Part shown: piece after piece, positions 1 through 8,186 of the stretch
How the letters are laid out: every line of letters starts with the position of its first letter
Numbering within the stretch: the first letter of the stretch is position 1
From: an uncultured Sphingomonadales bacterium
GTDB taxonomy: Bacteria; Pseudomonadota; Alphaproteobacteria; Sphingomonadales; Rhodothalassiaceae
Direction: 5' to 3'
DNA length: 64,000 nt
Assembly (NCBI GenBank): GCA_947499155.1
Contig: CANMND010000003.1
Coordinates: forward strand, 248,001 to 312,000
Notes under the pieces: model-generated
Seen by the model: only the letters and a program-made list of their open reading frames with translations
What the model was told of the DNA's origin: nothing
Database searches by the model: none
Position numbers and translations under genes: made by a program

Positions 1-2
1 TC

Positions 3-62
3 GCCCAGGATATTTTGTCAGATCAGGCGGATAATATCCGTGCACGGGAAGCGGCCATATGA
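3..62 (+). CDS. 3' end of an unidentified CDS (partial)
   Basis: An open frame enters from the left edge and stops at TGA 60-62, overlapping the ATG of the next gene in an ATGA junction. Only 19 residues are visible, ending in REAAI, too few to name a family. The 4-base overlap indicates translational coupling, so this gene is probably part of the same sugar pathway as neuB, for example a cytidylyltransferase or a glycosyltransferase. That role is inferred from position only. Confidence 0.6.
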   Translation, partial: AQDILSDQADNIRAREAAI

Positions 63-1162
63 AGGATGAGAATAAGACCTGCTTCATCATCGCCGAGGCC
101 GGTGTCAATCATAATGGCGATGTGACATTGGCGCACCAGCTTGTGGATATGGCAGCAGACGCTGGTGCTGATGCCATCAAGTTTCAGACCTTTGATCCAT
201 CCGCCCTAGCCACCCATAAGGCTGAAAAAGCCGCCTACCAGAAGTCTGCCACTGGCAATGACGGCGGTCAGCGCGCCATGCTGGAAAAGCTGGCATTAAA
301 TGACTCGGACTTTACCGCCCTCAAGGAGGCTGCCGAAAAGCGCGGGCTTTTGTTCATGTCCACAGCCTTTGACAACAAGAGCCTTGATTTTCTATCCGAT
401 ACATTAGGACTTCGGCTGCTGAAAATCGCATCGGGAGAGATAACCAATGCGCCCTTTTTGTACCGGCATGCCCAAAAGCCGGGACGATTGATCCTGTCTA
501 CCGGCATGGCAGATATCGCTGATATTGCCTTTGCACTGGGGATTATCGCTTACGCCACCCTTCGCCCGTCGCCCCCTTATACCCGCGAAGACATTGTGCG
601 CGTATTTGAAAGCTCCAGGGGCCAGCAGGTTCTGCAAGAACGGGTAACCTTGTTGCAATGTACCAGCGCCTACCCCGCACCGGACGACAGTCTTGACCTT
701 AAAAGCATTGTCACCCTGAAAAACCACTTCCATATCCCCACAGGATTTTCCGACCATAGCGAAGGTATAGCCGCCGCCATAGCCGCCACAGCCCTTGGTG
801 CCACAATGGTGGAAAAACACATCACGCTGGATCGCTCGCTTCCCGGACCGGACCACAGTGCATCCCTGGAGTTTGATGCCTTAAAAGCCATGGTGGATGG
901 TATTCGCACCGTAGAAAAGGCATTGGGCGATGGTGAAAAGCAGCTGAGAGATGTGGAGACTGACAATCGCCGCCTTGCACGCAAGTCTGTTGTTGCAACA
1001 AGACCCATCCAAAAGGGTGCGCTGTTTTCAGAAGACAATCTCGGCTGCAAGCGCCCTGGCACTGGCCTTGACCCGTTTCACGTCTGGACCCTTATGGGCC
1101 AGCCCGCTACACGTGATTATGAGACCGACGACCTGATTACAATGTTCGAACAAGACGTTTAA
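59..1162 (+). CDS. neuB: NeuB-family nonulosonate synthase (legionaminate synthase type)
   Basis: Predicted to condense phosphoenolpyruvate with a six-carbon N-acetylated sugar to make a sialic-acid-like nonulosonate. The 367-residue protein has the NeuB barrel: AEAGVNHNGD at residues 12-21, GFSDHSEG at 229-236 and EKHITLDR at 252-259. A C-terminal SAF (antifreeze-like) domain covers about 306-365. An insert at about 160-195 resembles LegI-type N,N'-diacetyllegionaminate synthases more than the shorter sialate enzymes, and the LegC-like aminotransferase nearby agrees. The gene is coupled to the partial CDS upstream and converges on the deacetylase gene 21 bases downstream. Family assignment is firm; the exact substrate is inference. 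Confidence 0.9.
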   Translation: MKDENKTCFIIAEAGVNHNGDVTLAHQLVDMAADAGADAIKFQTFDPSALATHKAEKAAYQKSATGNDGGQRAMLEKLALNDSDFTALKEAAEKRGLLFMSTAFDNKSLDFLSDTLGLRLLKIASGEITNAPFLYRHAQKPGRLILSTGMADIADIAFALGIIAYATLRPSPPYTREDIVRVFESSRGQQVLQERVTLLQCTSAYPAPDDSLDLKSIVTLKNHFHIPTGFSDHSEGIAAAIAATALGATMVEKHITLDRSLPGPDHSASLEFDALKAMVDGIRTVEKALGDGEKQLRDVETDNRRLARKSVVATRPIQKGALFSEDNLGCKRPGTGLDPFHVWTLMGQPATRDYETDDLITMFEQDV

Positions 1163-1183
1163 GCCTCGTAGCGCAGCCGTTTC

Positions 1184-1852
1184 CTAGCGTCGTTCGCGCA
1201 ACAGCATGAAGGCTTCCGCCGCCTCAACACCGATCGCAGACCCTCTTAGCCGGGCAAGAGCTTCCACACTCGTCATGCTGCGAGGAAAGGGATGTGTGCC
1301 CAGTTCATCGGGATAAAGGTCCAGAGCCTCAAGCTTTTGCGCCAGAAAGTCAGAAATATCCATGAACAGATTGGGCCTGAAGGCTGCAGCCGTCGGGTCG
1401 ATGCCGAAATCCGTTTCCGACAGGGTTTCATAGGCCCGGACAGAACGCACCGACGGACAGCGGAACGCCTTGGTCGCCGCCACGCCAGCCTCAAACACCG
1501 CACGATGATCTGTATGCACATCACCCGGATAGGGCAGATAGACAATCTCTGGCCTGATGGCGTCCACTAACTCTACAAACGCGCCCACAAGGTCATTGCG
1601 AGGGATCTGGTCAAGGCCCGCTGGCGGCAAACCAAGTTCGGCCACATCCGAAAAGCCATAGTACTTCCTGACGGCCTGCACTGTCCGTGCCCGCTTTTCT
1701 GCCTCGTCAGCGCTATAGCCATGCTGCTCCAGCACCGATGTCACAAGCAGCCAGTGAATGCTGTCACCATCATTGCGATGACGCAAAAGCGTGCCACCAA
1801 CGCCATAGGTTTCATCGTCTCCGTGCGGCGCGATAACCAGAACCTTGCTCAT
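1184..1852 (-). CDS. PIG-L/LmbE family deacetylase
   Basis: A 222-residue PIG-L family protein, typically a zinc-dependent N-deacetylase of N-acetylglucosamine-type substrates. The N-terminal metal motif PHGDDE (residues 9-14) is followed by the usual second motif DVHTDH (about 115-120). Its start overlaps the stop of the upstream 2-epimerase gene by 4 bases, so it belongs to the LegC-GNAT-epimerase operon. Standard legionaminic acid pathways lack a PIG-L enzyme, so it may remove an acetyl group so that a different acyl group can be installed. That role is inferred. Confidence 0.85.
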   Translation of the reverse strand: MSKVLVIAPHGDDETYGVGGTLLRHRNDGDSIHWLLVTSVLEQHGYSADEAEKRARTVQAVRKYYGFSDVAELGLPPAGLDQIPRNDLVGAFVELVDAIRPEIVYLPYPGDVHTDHRAVFEAGVAATKAFRCPSVRSVRAYETLSETDFGIDPTAAAFRPNLFMDISDFLAQKLEALDLYPDELGTHPFPRSMTSVEALARLRGSAIGVEAAEAFMLLRERR

Positions 1853-3027
1853 TGGCTGTCTTCTTCCTTGTCGAGATGGCGTTTAAATAACAAGCGGTCC
1901 TTGTCGGCCATATCCGTCAATATGGCGACCATTCTTCTGGCTGCATCCCCTTCACCATAAAGCGACGGGGCCGAGGTAACGACCGATTTATACGGCTGGT
2001 CATAAAGCGCGCGTTGCAAGGCCGTCTCGATACTGGCCCTGTCCGGCTCGACGAACTGAACCGTCTCGCCATGCTCGCGCCCCCGCTGGCGCAGGCCCAC
2101 ATTGACCGCTGGCAGTTTCAAGAAAGGCGCCTCGATCAACCCGGCGCTGGAATTGCCAAGCAACACCGACGCCCGCCGCATGAGATTAACGAAGAGAGTA
2201 TTATCAAGTGTCTGATAGGCGTGAAGTCTGGGGTTATCGCCCGCCGCAGCTTTTATCGCCCGGATGACGCCGCTATGGCCCGTATCGGAATTGGGGGCGC
2301 TGACAAATGCTGGCAGGCCCAGCCGCCGCACCGCCTCAAGACTTTCCGTCATATGGCGTTCCGCATTCTCTTCATCACCCAAAATCGGGTGCTGGATCAC
2401 CACAATCACCGGATCATCACCGGGATCATGATCCAGAGCCTGCCACAAGTCACTATCTGCCATGCTTGGCGTTGTCACAAAGCGCTCCAGACTGGGTGAG
2501 CCTGTCACATGCACACGCCAGGGCTCTTCCCCCATGGCAATAAGACGGTCGGCGCTTTTTTGCGTCAGACAGAAATGAAGATGGGCAAGCTTTGAGGCGG
2601 CATGGCGTACCGCATTATCCACATTGCCATCGTCGGCATGGTCACCGGCTGCGATCTGCACCACCGGAATCCGCAGATAAGCACCAGCCAGGGCACCCAT
2701 CATCGCTTCTTCCCGGTCCCCCACCACCACCAGAAAATCAGGGGGTGCGGCCGACAGCATATCCATCAGGCCCTGCAGCAAATGGGCCGCCGATTTTCCC
2801 CGGCTTGCGGGCCTGTCCGACGCCAGCAGATTGTCAATAACGCCCGCAATCCGATAGCCGCCTTCTTCAATCAAGTGCACACTATTGCCAAAGCCGGGGG
2901 CGAGATGCATGCCGCTGACAAGAAAAGCGGGCAGGAACTCACCTGATGCCTCGGCCTCGCGATATAGGCTTGTGAAATAATCAAATTCCGATCGCGCACC
3001 GGTCAGAAAATATAAAGAGCGTTTCAT
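1849..3027 (-). CDS. UDP-N-acetylglucosamine 2-epimerase (hydrolysing), NeuC/LegG type
   Basis: Predicted to hydrolyse and epimerise a UDP-N-acetylamino sugar to the free 2-epimer used by the NeuB enzyme. The protein shows the GT-B-like epimerase pattern: TGARSEFDY near the N terminus, a central VVVGDREE segment and a C-terminal NSSAGLIEAPFL segment that matches the family's conserved sugar-nucleotide site. I chose the ATG at 3027 (MKRSLYF) because GAGAAGCCC lies just upstream; an in-frame ATG at 3045 would overlap the preceding gene and has a weaker site. It is coupled to the deacetylase by a 4-base overlap. Whether it acts on UDP-GlcNAc or on the bacillosamine-like intermediate cannot be decided. 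Confidence 0.88.
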   Translation of the reverse strand: MKRSLYFLTGARSEFDYFTSLYREAEASGEFLPAFLVSGMHLAPGFGNSVHLIEEGGYRIAGVIDNLLASDRPASRGKSAAHLLQGLMDMLSAAPPDFLVVVGDREEAMMGALAGAYLRIPVVQIAAGDHADDGNVDNAVRHAASKLAHLHFCLTQKSADRLIAMGEEPWRVHVTGSPSLERFVTTPSMADSDLWQALDHDPGDDPVIVVIQHPILGDEENAERHMTESLEAVRRLGLPAFVSAPNSDTGHSGVIRAIKAAAGDNPRLHAYQTLDNTLFVNLMRRASVLLGNSSAGLIEAPFLKLPAVNVGLRQRGREHGETVQFVEPDRASIETALQRALYDQPYKSVVTSAPSLYGEGDAARRMVAILTDMADKDRLLFKRHLDKEEDSQ

Positions 3028-3034
3028 GGGCTTC

Positions 3035-3979
3035 TCAAAAGACATCTGACGCGATCATCGGCAAGCGCCACAATCGCATGTCATATGGGTCATAAGCAGG
3101 AGATTCAAACCAGCGCGCCCCCAGCATGGTGACAGGGGCATCCGCCATAAAGCCTGCCCGCTCCAGAACCCCGCGAAATGGATGGAACAAGGACAGCCAC
3201 ACCTGCAGGCGCTGCTTTTTTTCCTGCTGTGCAAGAGCAATAACAAGGGCAATAAGGGCGCGGGCTGCATGTTCATCACGTGCAACAAAATCAGGGATAT
3301 CAAAAGATCCCGCACCATAGGGCTTTATCACCACAAAGCCCGCCTTCTCATGACCCTGCATCAGGGTGAAGGCCCTATAGGGAGTGCCATGCGCATGGCG
3401 CACCCGCCAGTCATAAAATCCACTGGCACGGCCAAGCCGCAAACAGCCATTCCCCTCATTCTTTGCTATTAAATCAAGATCGGGCAACGCATCTTCACAA
3501 GGCACCTGCCGGAAAGCGCTGTCAGGCGTCTCAATCCGGGCCTCTTTCAAAGTAAGCGTCAGGGTCGGGATTTCACCGATATCGCGCCACTGCAGCCTGT
3601 TGTTAAAAAGACGATGGCTAAAGCGGTTGGGAAAGCCCCAGACACAGGCAAAACCCGCCTTCTCCAGACGCTCATAAAGCCGGTCGGCCAGACGGCCAAA
3701 CAGATCCTGCCCGCGATAATCCGGATGCGTCATGGTGGTCATGGACAGGGCTGTCAGCAGCCTGCTTTCCCCATGGACCAGTTCCTGAGGCGAGATGGCA
3801 TAATGGCCAGCCAATCGGTCGCCGTCCCAGGCCAGTTCAATCCATGGCCCGCCCAAAGGATTATCCATGAAGCGCCACGTCCAGAAGGATGGGTCCATCG
3901 GGCGGCCAAAGCTTGCTTCAAACAAAGCCAGGATGGCGGTCTCATTGCCCTCTTCATAGGGTCTGAACGTCAAGGTCAC
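3035..3979 (-). CDS. GNAT-family N-acetyltransferase
   Basis: A protein of about 314 residues with a GNAT fold in its N-terminal half: the acetyl-CoA region is MTTMTHPDYRGQDLFGRLAD, followed by WGFPNRFSHRLF. The C-terminal half is an extra domain with a second GNAT-like look (FDIPDFVARDEHAARALIALV), so it may be a tandem-fold enzyme. I prefer the GTG at 3979 because GGAGGGG lies 8 bases before it; an in-frame GTG at 3997 is the longer alternative. It lies between legC and the epimerase gene and probably acylates the amino group made by LegC. The acyl donor is unknown. Confidence 0.8.
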   Translation of the reverse strand: MTLTFRPYEEGNETAILALFEASFGRPMDPSFWTWRFMDNPLGGPWIELAWDGDRLAGHYAISPQELVHGESRLLTALSMTTMTHPDYRGQDLFGRLADRLYERLEKAGFACVWGFPNRFSHRLFNNRLQWRDIGEIPTLTLTLKEARIETPDSAFRQVPCEDALPDLDLIAKNEGNGCLRLGRASGFYDWRVRHAHGTPYRAFTLMQGHEKAGFVVIKPYGAGSFDIPDFVARDEHAARALIALVIALAQQEKKQRLQVWLSLFHPFRGVLERAGFMADAPVTMLGARWFESPAYDPYDMRLWRLPMIASDVF

Positions 3980-4041
3980 ATTAATCCCCTCCACCACAAA
4001 CGATGCCGCAGCTTTTCAGGAAGGGCAAGACGGAAGCGTCG

Positions 4042-5226
4042 TTATCGTGGCAAAGAAGGTGCCAGATGCGCGCTTGATGGCAGTGTGAGGATACGGGATT
4101 CCAGCATTTCCGCCACATCAAGCCCGCCCCGTGGCGTATCTTTGTACATGGGCAGACGATGCAACAAGTCCCACACAGGCCGCAGCATATAACCAGCATC
4201 ATGGGCCTGTTCGATCAATGCATCTCGGGCTTCCAGCGTCTCGCATTCGGCATCAACAGCCACCAGCCAGTGATTGGGCGCGACGCGCTCGGGAATATCC
4301 CAAATGCGGACCCCTGCCACATCGGCCAGTGCCGTAGCATAAGCATCCGCAAGCCTTGCTTTTTGCTGCAAATAATCAGGCAGGCGCGAAAGCTGTGCCA
4401 CGCCAAGGGCGGCATTGAGATTGGGCAGGCGGTAATTGTAGGCGACCCGGTCATGGTGATAGCGAAAGCGGTGCGGGGCCTTGGCGGTTGTGGCAAGGGC
4501 GCGGATGTCACGGGCCAGATCCTCGTCATCGACCAGAACCGCCCCGCCGCCACCGGTTGTGACGATCTTGTTGCCATTGAAGCTGAGCGCCCCACACAGC
4601 CCCATATGACCCACATGATCGCCGCCCTCACGACTTCCCAATGCCTCTGCCGCATCTTCCACGATAGGCAGGCCAAACCTGTCTGCCACCTGCTTCAAGG
4701 CGGCCATGCCTGCCGGAATTCCAAAGATATGGACCACGAGGATGGCGCGAATCACTCGCCCTGTTTCACGATTATACAAAGCACCGTCACGCCGCTCCCC
4801 AATCGCCTCCAGCCGTTTTGCCAGTGCCTGCGGGCAAAGGCCAAGCCTATGCTGCTCAATATCAACAAAATGCGGCACCGCTCCTGCATGGGCCACAGCA
4901 TTGGCCGTTGCGACAAAGCTCAAGGGCGGGACAATCACCTCATCCCCCGGCCTCACCCCCGCAGCAAGGCATGCCAAATGTAGGGCCGCCGTGCCGTTCA
5001 CTGTGGCAATGACATGTTTTGCCCCGGTGATCTCAGCCAGCATGGCCTCAAAGCGGTCCACTTCGGGCCCGACCGACGACACCCAGCCCGATTGAAGACA
5101 CGCCAGAACCCGTTTTTTGTCCTCTTCATCAAATATGGGTTCATGCAAGGCCACAGGCTTTGCTGCATGCCCGATCACCCGGTCCAGTGCCGCTATCATC
5201 CCCTTTTTATCCACGCTCATGCCCAT
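4042..5226 (-). CDS. legC: LegC-family PLP aminotransferase
   Basis: A DegT/DnrJ/EryC1 aminotransferase of 394 residues, predicted to aminate the C4 keto group of a UDP-4-keto-6-deoxy-GlcNAc intermediate. The PLP lysine is K220 in SFNGNKIVTTGGGG, and VNGTAALHLA (76-85) and EDAAEALGS (190-198) are typical. The opening HEPIFDEEDKKRVLACLQSG and SFVATANAVAHAGA match the LegC subgroup as I know it, which points to legionaminic acid. The start overlaps the end of the upstream alpha/beta hydrolase gene by 10 bases. The matching 4,6-dehydratase (LegB) and cytidylyltransferase (LegF) are not in the window and may lie to the left. Confidence 0.88.
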   Translation of the reverse strand: MGMSVDKKGMIAALDRVIGHAAKPVALHEPIFDEEDKKRVLACLQSGWVSSVGPEVDRFEAMLAEITGAKHVIATVNGTAALHLACLAAGVRPGDEVIVPPLSFVATANAVAHAGAVPHFVDIEQHRLGLCPQALAKRLEAIGERRDGALYNRETGRVIRAILVVHIFGIPAGMAALKQVADRFGLPIVEDAAEALGSREGGDHVGHMGLCGALSFNGNKIVTTGGGGAVLVDDEDLARDIRALATTAKAPHRFRYHHDRVAYNYRLPNLNAALGVAQLSRLPDYLQQKARLADAYATALADVAGVRIWDIPERVAPNHWLVAVDAECETLEARDALIEQAHDAGYMLRPVWDLLHRLPMYKDTPRGGLDVAEMLESRILTLPSSAHLAPSLPR

Positions 5227-5963
5227 AGTTCCTGAAGTGTGCTCCCAAGCTGTGCGATATCAGCATCCGTACTCAGGCGATGGTCTCCGGACTTGATGAA
5301 TGTGGCTTTCACATCATGGCTCTCAAGTCTGTCCACCAGCTCAAGTGACATGCGCCAGGGCACGTCTACATCTTTCTGGCCATGCAGGATCCGAACTGCG
5401 GCAGTAATCGGGATCGGGTCATCAAGCATAAGATGGCGCCGTCCGTCTTCAATCAGGGAACGGGTGATCACATAAGGCTCATCGGAATATTCGCTTGGCT
5501 GCTCATAACGACCGGTTCTGATGATGGTGGCCCGGATTTCGTCAGAAAAAGTCTGCCACATCAATCTTTCGGTAAAGTCAGGAGCAGGCGCGATCAGAAC
5601 CAGTCCCTTCACACGCTCAGGCCGGGCGCGCGCCGCCAAAAGCGCAAGCCAGCCCCCCATGGAGCTTCCAACCAGAATTTGGGGGCCATCAGTCACCTGA
5701 TCCAGAATACCAAGGGTATCTGCAAGCCAATCACTCATGGTGCAGTCCTCAAACCGGCCAGACGACTGGCCGTGTCCTGAATAATCAAAGCGGGTGAACG
5801 ATCGCCCATGCTTCATGCACATATTCTGGAGAGCCAGCGCCTTTGTTCCTTCCATATCGGATTTGAACCCGCCAAGGAACATGACACCTGGCCCTTTGCC
5901 TTTCATATGGTGGAAGGCGATTCTGGCACCATGATCCAAGTGCTTTTCCGAAGGCACGCTCAC
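5217..5963 (-). CDS. Alpha/beta hydrolase, ABHD10-like
   Basis: A 248-residue alpha/beta hydrolase. The nucleophile elbow is GSSMG (99-103, Ser101), the acid is in HGQKDVDVP and the catalytic His is in SGDHRLS. The GGFKSDMEGTKA segment (31-42) and FDYSGHGQSSG resemble ABHD10-like serine esterases, which act as thioesterases or acyl-glucuronide esterases. It is first in the operon with legC (10-base overlap), but this family also sits alone in many alphaproteobacteria, so a sugar-pathway role is only suggested by position. Translation starts at GTG 5963 or possibly the in-frame GTG at 5957, which is better spaced from GAGG. Confidence 0.82.
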   Translation of the reverse strand: MSVPSEKHLDHGARIAFHHMKGKGPGVMFLGGFKSDMEGTKALALQNMCMKHGRSFTRFDYSGHGQSSGRFEDCTMSDWLADTLGILDQVTDGPQILVGSSMGGWLALLAARARPERVKGLVLIAPAPDFTERLMWQTFSDEIRATIIRTGRYEQPSEYSDEPYVITRSLIEDGRRHLMLDDPIPITAAVRILHGQKDVDVPWRMSLELVDRLESHDVKATFIKSGDHRLSTDADIAQLGSTLQELWA

Positions 5964-6078
5964 ATCCTCACCCTTTCTTAAAGCAACAGGACTGTATATC
6001 TTGCAGATAGCAAAAATGGTATTGACTCATGATCTTAGCATTGCTTTCAGCAAGAAGAAACGCAGCGTAAAATCAAGG

Positions 6079-6810
6079 TTATGCCCGACGCAGCCAACCG
6101 GTCAAAGCATATCGATACCCTCCGGCAAAGGGTGTCACATAGGTGACGGCATGCTCGGTCGGCACCATGAAAAGATTGAGAAGATTAAAGCCCGGAACAT
6201 AGCCGCCCACAGGTCTGCCATCGTCATAAAACTCCAGCACTCCTCCCCAATCTACACGCCAGTGCGGCGTCAGATTAAGCACATATGCGGCGACCCTTTT
6301 TTTCCCTGCCACATCGTCATCATGGAGCGTTAAGAACTGGCCAGGACCGTAACGCGTCGCCTGACAATCAGCAAAGGCGATATCGGAAACGCCCGTCAAG
6401 CGTCGCATCAGCGATAAAAATGCCTCGCTGTTTATCAGATCATATGCGGCCATAAGGGTGGGATTTTTAAGCGTACCCGATTGCCTTGACTCATAAATAG
6501 GAAAGCCGTCGTAAAAATACTGAAAGCCGTGCCGTGCTGTTTTATGAACAATCTGGTGCAAGGTATCCCATTGTTGGGGCGTCATGGCTGCGACCTGATT
6601 CGGGAACAACTCGAATTTCTTGCCCTCGTCCGTTGACTGGACCTGCCAGGAAATCTCTTTGGCAAGACAGTGATAAAGCCGTTCTGCATCTTTTAGTTCA
6701 AGGAAGTCGGGCAACTGCACCCTGCGCTCTGCCCTTAATTTCATTGCCGCCTGCTTGTCGGCATTGTCCGGGCGAGGCGTGATGTGAAGTGCTGGAACTG
6801 ATAAAGACAT
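6079..6810 (-). CDS. 2OG-Fe(II) oxygenase family protein
   Basis: A prolyl-4-hydroxylase-like iron and 2-oxoglutarate dependent dioxygenase. The facial triad is visible: HDDD in FLTLHDDDV, and a distal His in TEHAVTYV followed by the Arg of GYRYALTGW that would bind 2-oxoglutarate. WRVDWGGVLEFYDD precedes the distal His as in the family. I chose the ATG at 6810 (MSLSVPAL), which has CAGGGA 7-8 bases upstream; an in-frame ATG at 6834 gives an N terminus eight residues longer with no good ribosome site. The substrate is unknown. A perfect inverted repeat lies in its upstream region at 6847-6870. Confidence 0.82.
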   Translation of the reverse strand: MSLSVPALHITPRPDNADKQAAMKLRAERRVQLPDFLELKDAERLYHCLAKEISWQVQSTDEGKKFELFPNQVAAMTPQQWDTLHQIVHKTARHGFQYFYDGFPIYESRQSGTLKNPTLMAAYDLINSEAFLSLMRRLTGVSDIAFADCQATRYGPGQFLTLHDDDVAGKKRVAAYVLNLTPHWRVDWGGVLEFYDDGRPVGGYVPGFNLLNLFMVPTEHAVTYVTPFAGGYRYALTGWLRRA

Positions 6811-7145
6811 TGATTTTCCCTGACGGGTTTCCATGTCGTCGGACTAATAATACAAGTTAAAATGTATTATGTCGCATCACTCAATGCCTTATATCCACCA
6901 TTAAATCGCTGCACGTAGCGAATTGACCAGCGGGCTGGTGTCCAGCTTCGATTTATCAAACAATTTTTCCTTGCCGCCACCTTATGAAAAACAACATCTG
7001 GATGACTTTATGGATTATACTGCAAGCGCACATTGCCTTCGGTTTCGCATTCGCATTAACAGGGGTCAATGCATCACCGTTCCGCTCGCTCCATCATCGG
7101 ATCAGCGCACAGGCTACTGTGCCAGCAATCAGGAAAGGTATAGCC
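6811..7145. other. Divergent intergenic region between oxygenase and dodecin genes
   Basis: This 335-base region separates the divergent 2OG oxygenase and dodecin genes. It holds the 8+8 inverted repeat at 6847-6870 and otherwise no gene I can support. Plus-strand open frames (6923-7198 and 6984-7349) cross it, but they lack ribosome sites and family character upstream of the dodecin start. Confidence 0.5.
6847..6870. promoter_or_regulatory. Inverted repeat, possible operator
   Basis: ATAATACA, 8 bases, TGTATTAT: a perfect 8-bp inverted repeat 36 bases upstream of the 2OG oxygenase start. The arms and spacing would suit a dimeric repressor. It is not followed by a T-run and its arms are very AT-rich, so a terminator is unlikely. 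The binding protein is unknown. Confidence 0.4.
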
Positions 7146-7349
7146 ATGTCCACGGTAAAAGTTATCGAAGTCATCGCCCAGTCCAACGAAAGCTTTGACG
7201 CAGCAGCTCAGGCTGCTGTTAGCGAGGCTGCAAAAACAATACGTGACATAAAGCAGATCAATATCAAAGACATGAACGCCAAAGTCGAAAACGGCAAGAT
7301 CACGCACTACCGCGTCACCGCCAAGATCAGCTTTTTGTTGTCCGACTGA
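7146..7349 (+). CDS. Dodecin family flavin-binding protein
   Basis: A 67-residue dodecin: MSTVKVIEVIAQSNESFDAA opens the protein and HYRVTAKISFLLSD closes it, both characteristic of the small dodecamer that stores or buffers flavins in the cytoplasm. AGGAAAGG lies about 8 bases before ATG 7146. An open frame extends further upstream to an ATG at 6984, but that part has no ribosome site and is not part of the family. It stands alone, divergent from the 2OG oxygenase. Confidence 0.92.
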   Translation: MSTVKVIEVIAQSNESFDAAAQAAVSEAAKTIRDIKQINIKDMNAKVENGKITHYRVTAKISFLLSD

Positions 7350-7486
7350 CCTTCAGCGCGGCTTAACCTGCAATATGACCGCCATTGGTGTGTAACTGAT
7401 AGCGGCAGGGAACGTGTTGGCCAGACCCACAAGCCCCTGCCCATGCGGCCCTGATCCTATGGGAGCCTAGTACCGCATTCCAGACG

Positions 7487-7505
7487 AAGACATTGATTTT
7501 CCCTG
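7487..7505 (-). repeat. Copy of the oxygenase translation-start segment
   Basis: Nineteen bases at 7487-7505 are identical to 6804-6822, which on the minus strand carry the ribosome site and first codons of the 2OG oxygenase gene. About ten bases further, ATGTCG also recurs (6832-6837 and 7516-7521). Here the start opens a frame of only eight codons (MSSSGMRY) before a stop. It looks like a decayed duplicate of the gene's 5' end, or a second use of the same leader. Confidence 0.45.
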
Positions 7506-7643
7506 TTGGCCTGCTATGTCGATGGGATCGACAAAGCAACGAAGCATAGTCCGCAAAATGCAAAATGCCTTTATAGTCAGGATTATGAAAATGCCGGACG
7601 TTTCATGATCGATCCGTGCGACTGAACCGGGAGAACTGAACTC

Positions 7644-8090
7644 ATGGCAATGAACTATCTGCATACGATGGTACGGGTGTCTGATCTCGACGCATCGCTT
7701 GATTTCTACTGCACGAAACTTGGTCTTGTGGAAATGCGCCGGGTTGATGTGGAAAAGGGTCGCTTTACTCTGGTGTTTCTCGCAGCCCCCGGTGACGTGG
7801 ATCAGGCAAAAGAACATCAAGCCCCATTGCTGGAACTAACCTACAACTGGGACCCCGAAACCTATGATGGCGGACGGAATTTCGGCCACCTGGCCTTCCG
7901 CGTCGACAATATTTATGAAACCTGCGACCAGCTTATGAAGGCCGGTGTCGTCATCAACCGCCCACCGCGCGACGGCTATATGGCATTCATCCGTTCTCCT
8001 GATGGTATCTCCATTGAATTGTTGCAGCGTGGTGAAAAGCTCGACCCGTCCGAGCCCTGGATGTCCATGGAGAATACTGGCAGCTGGTAG
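7644..8090 (+). CDS. gloA: Lactoylglutathione lyase (glyoxalase I)
   Basis: Converts the methylglyoxal-glutathione hemithioacetal to S-lactoylglutathione. The 148-residue vicinal-oxygen-chelate protein has the four expected metal ligands: His7 (YLHTMVRV), Glu in LLELTYNW, His in NFGHLAF and Glu in SIELLQ. Length and motifs fit the short single-domain bacterial enzyme. GGGAGA lies 11 bases before the ATG. It stands alone between dodecin and argG. Confidence 0.93.
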   Translation: MAMNYLHTMVRVSDLDASLDFYCTKLGLVEMRRVDVEKGRFTLVFLAAPGDVDQAKEHQAPLLELTYNWDPETYDGGRNFGHLAFRVDNIYETCDQLMKAGVVINRPPRDGYMAFIRSPDGISIELLQRGEKLDPSEPWMSMENTGSW

Positions 8091-8186
8091 AGTACCGGCC
8101 GCCAGTCTGTAAAATATGCTTCCCCTTGTTGCCGTCCTCCATTAGGACAGCATCCAAGTGTTCAATCCTGTTGAAAGTATCCGACC

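Noticed and set aside
6984-7145. N-terminal extension of dodecin beginning at ATG 6984, with a signal-peptide-like hydrophobic start
   Set aside because: Dodecin is a 65-75 residue cytoplasmic protein; the strong ribosome site AAGGAAAGG-like sequence precedes ATG 7146 and none precedes 6984.
7467-7820. Minus-strand 117-codon frame opposite the glyoxalase gene
   Set aside because: It is antisense to gloA with no family character; only its last codons, which repeat the oxygenase leader, are of interest and are listed separately.
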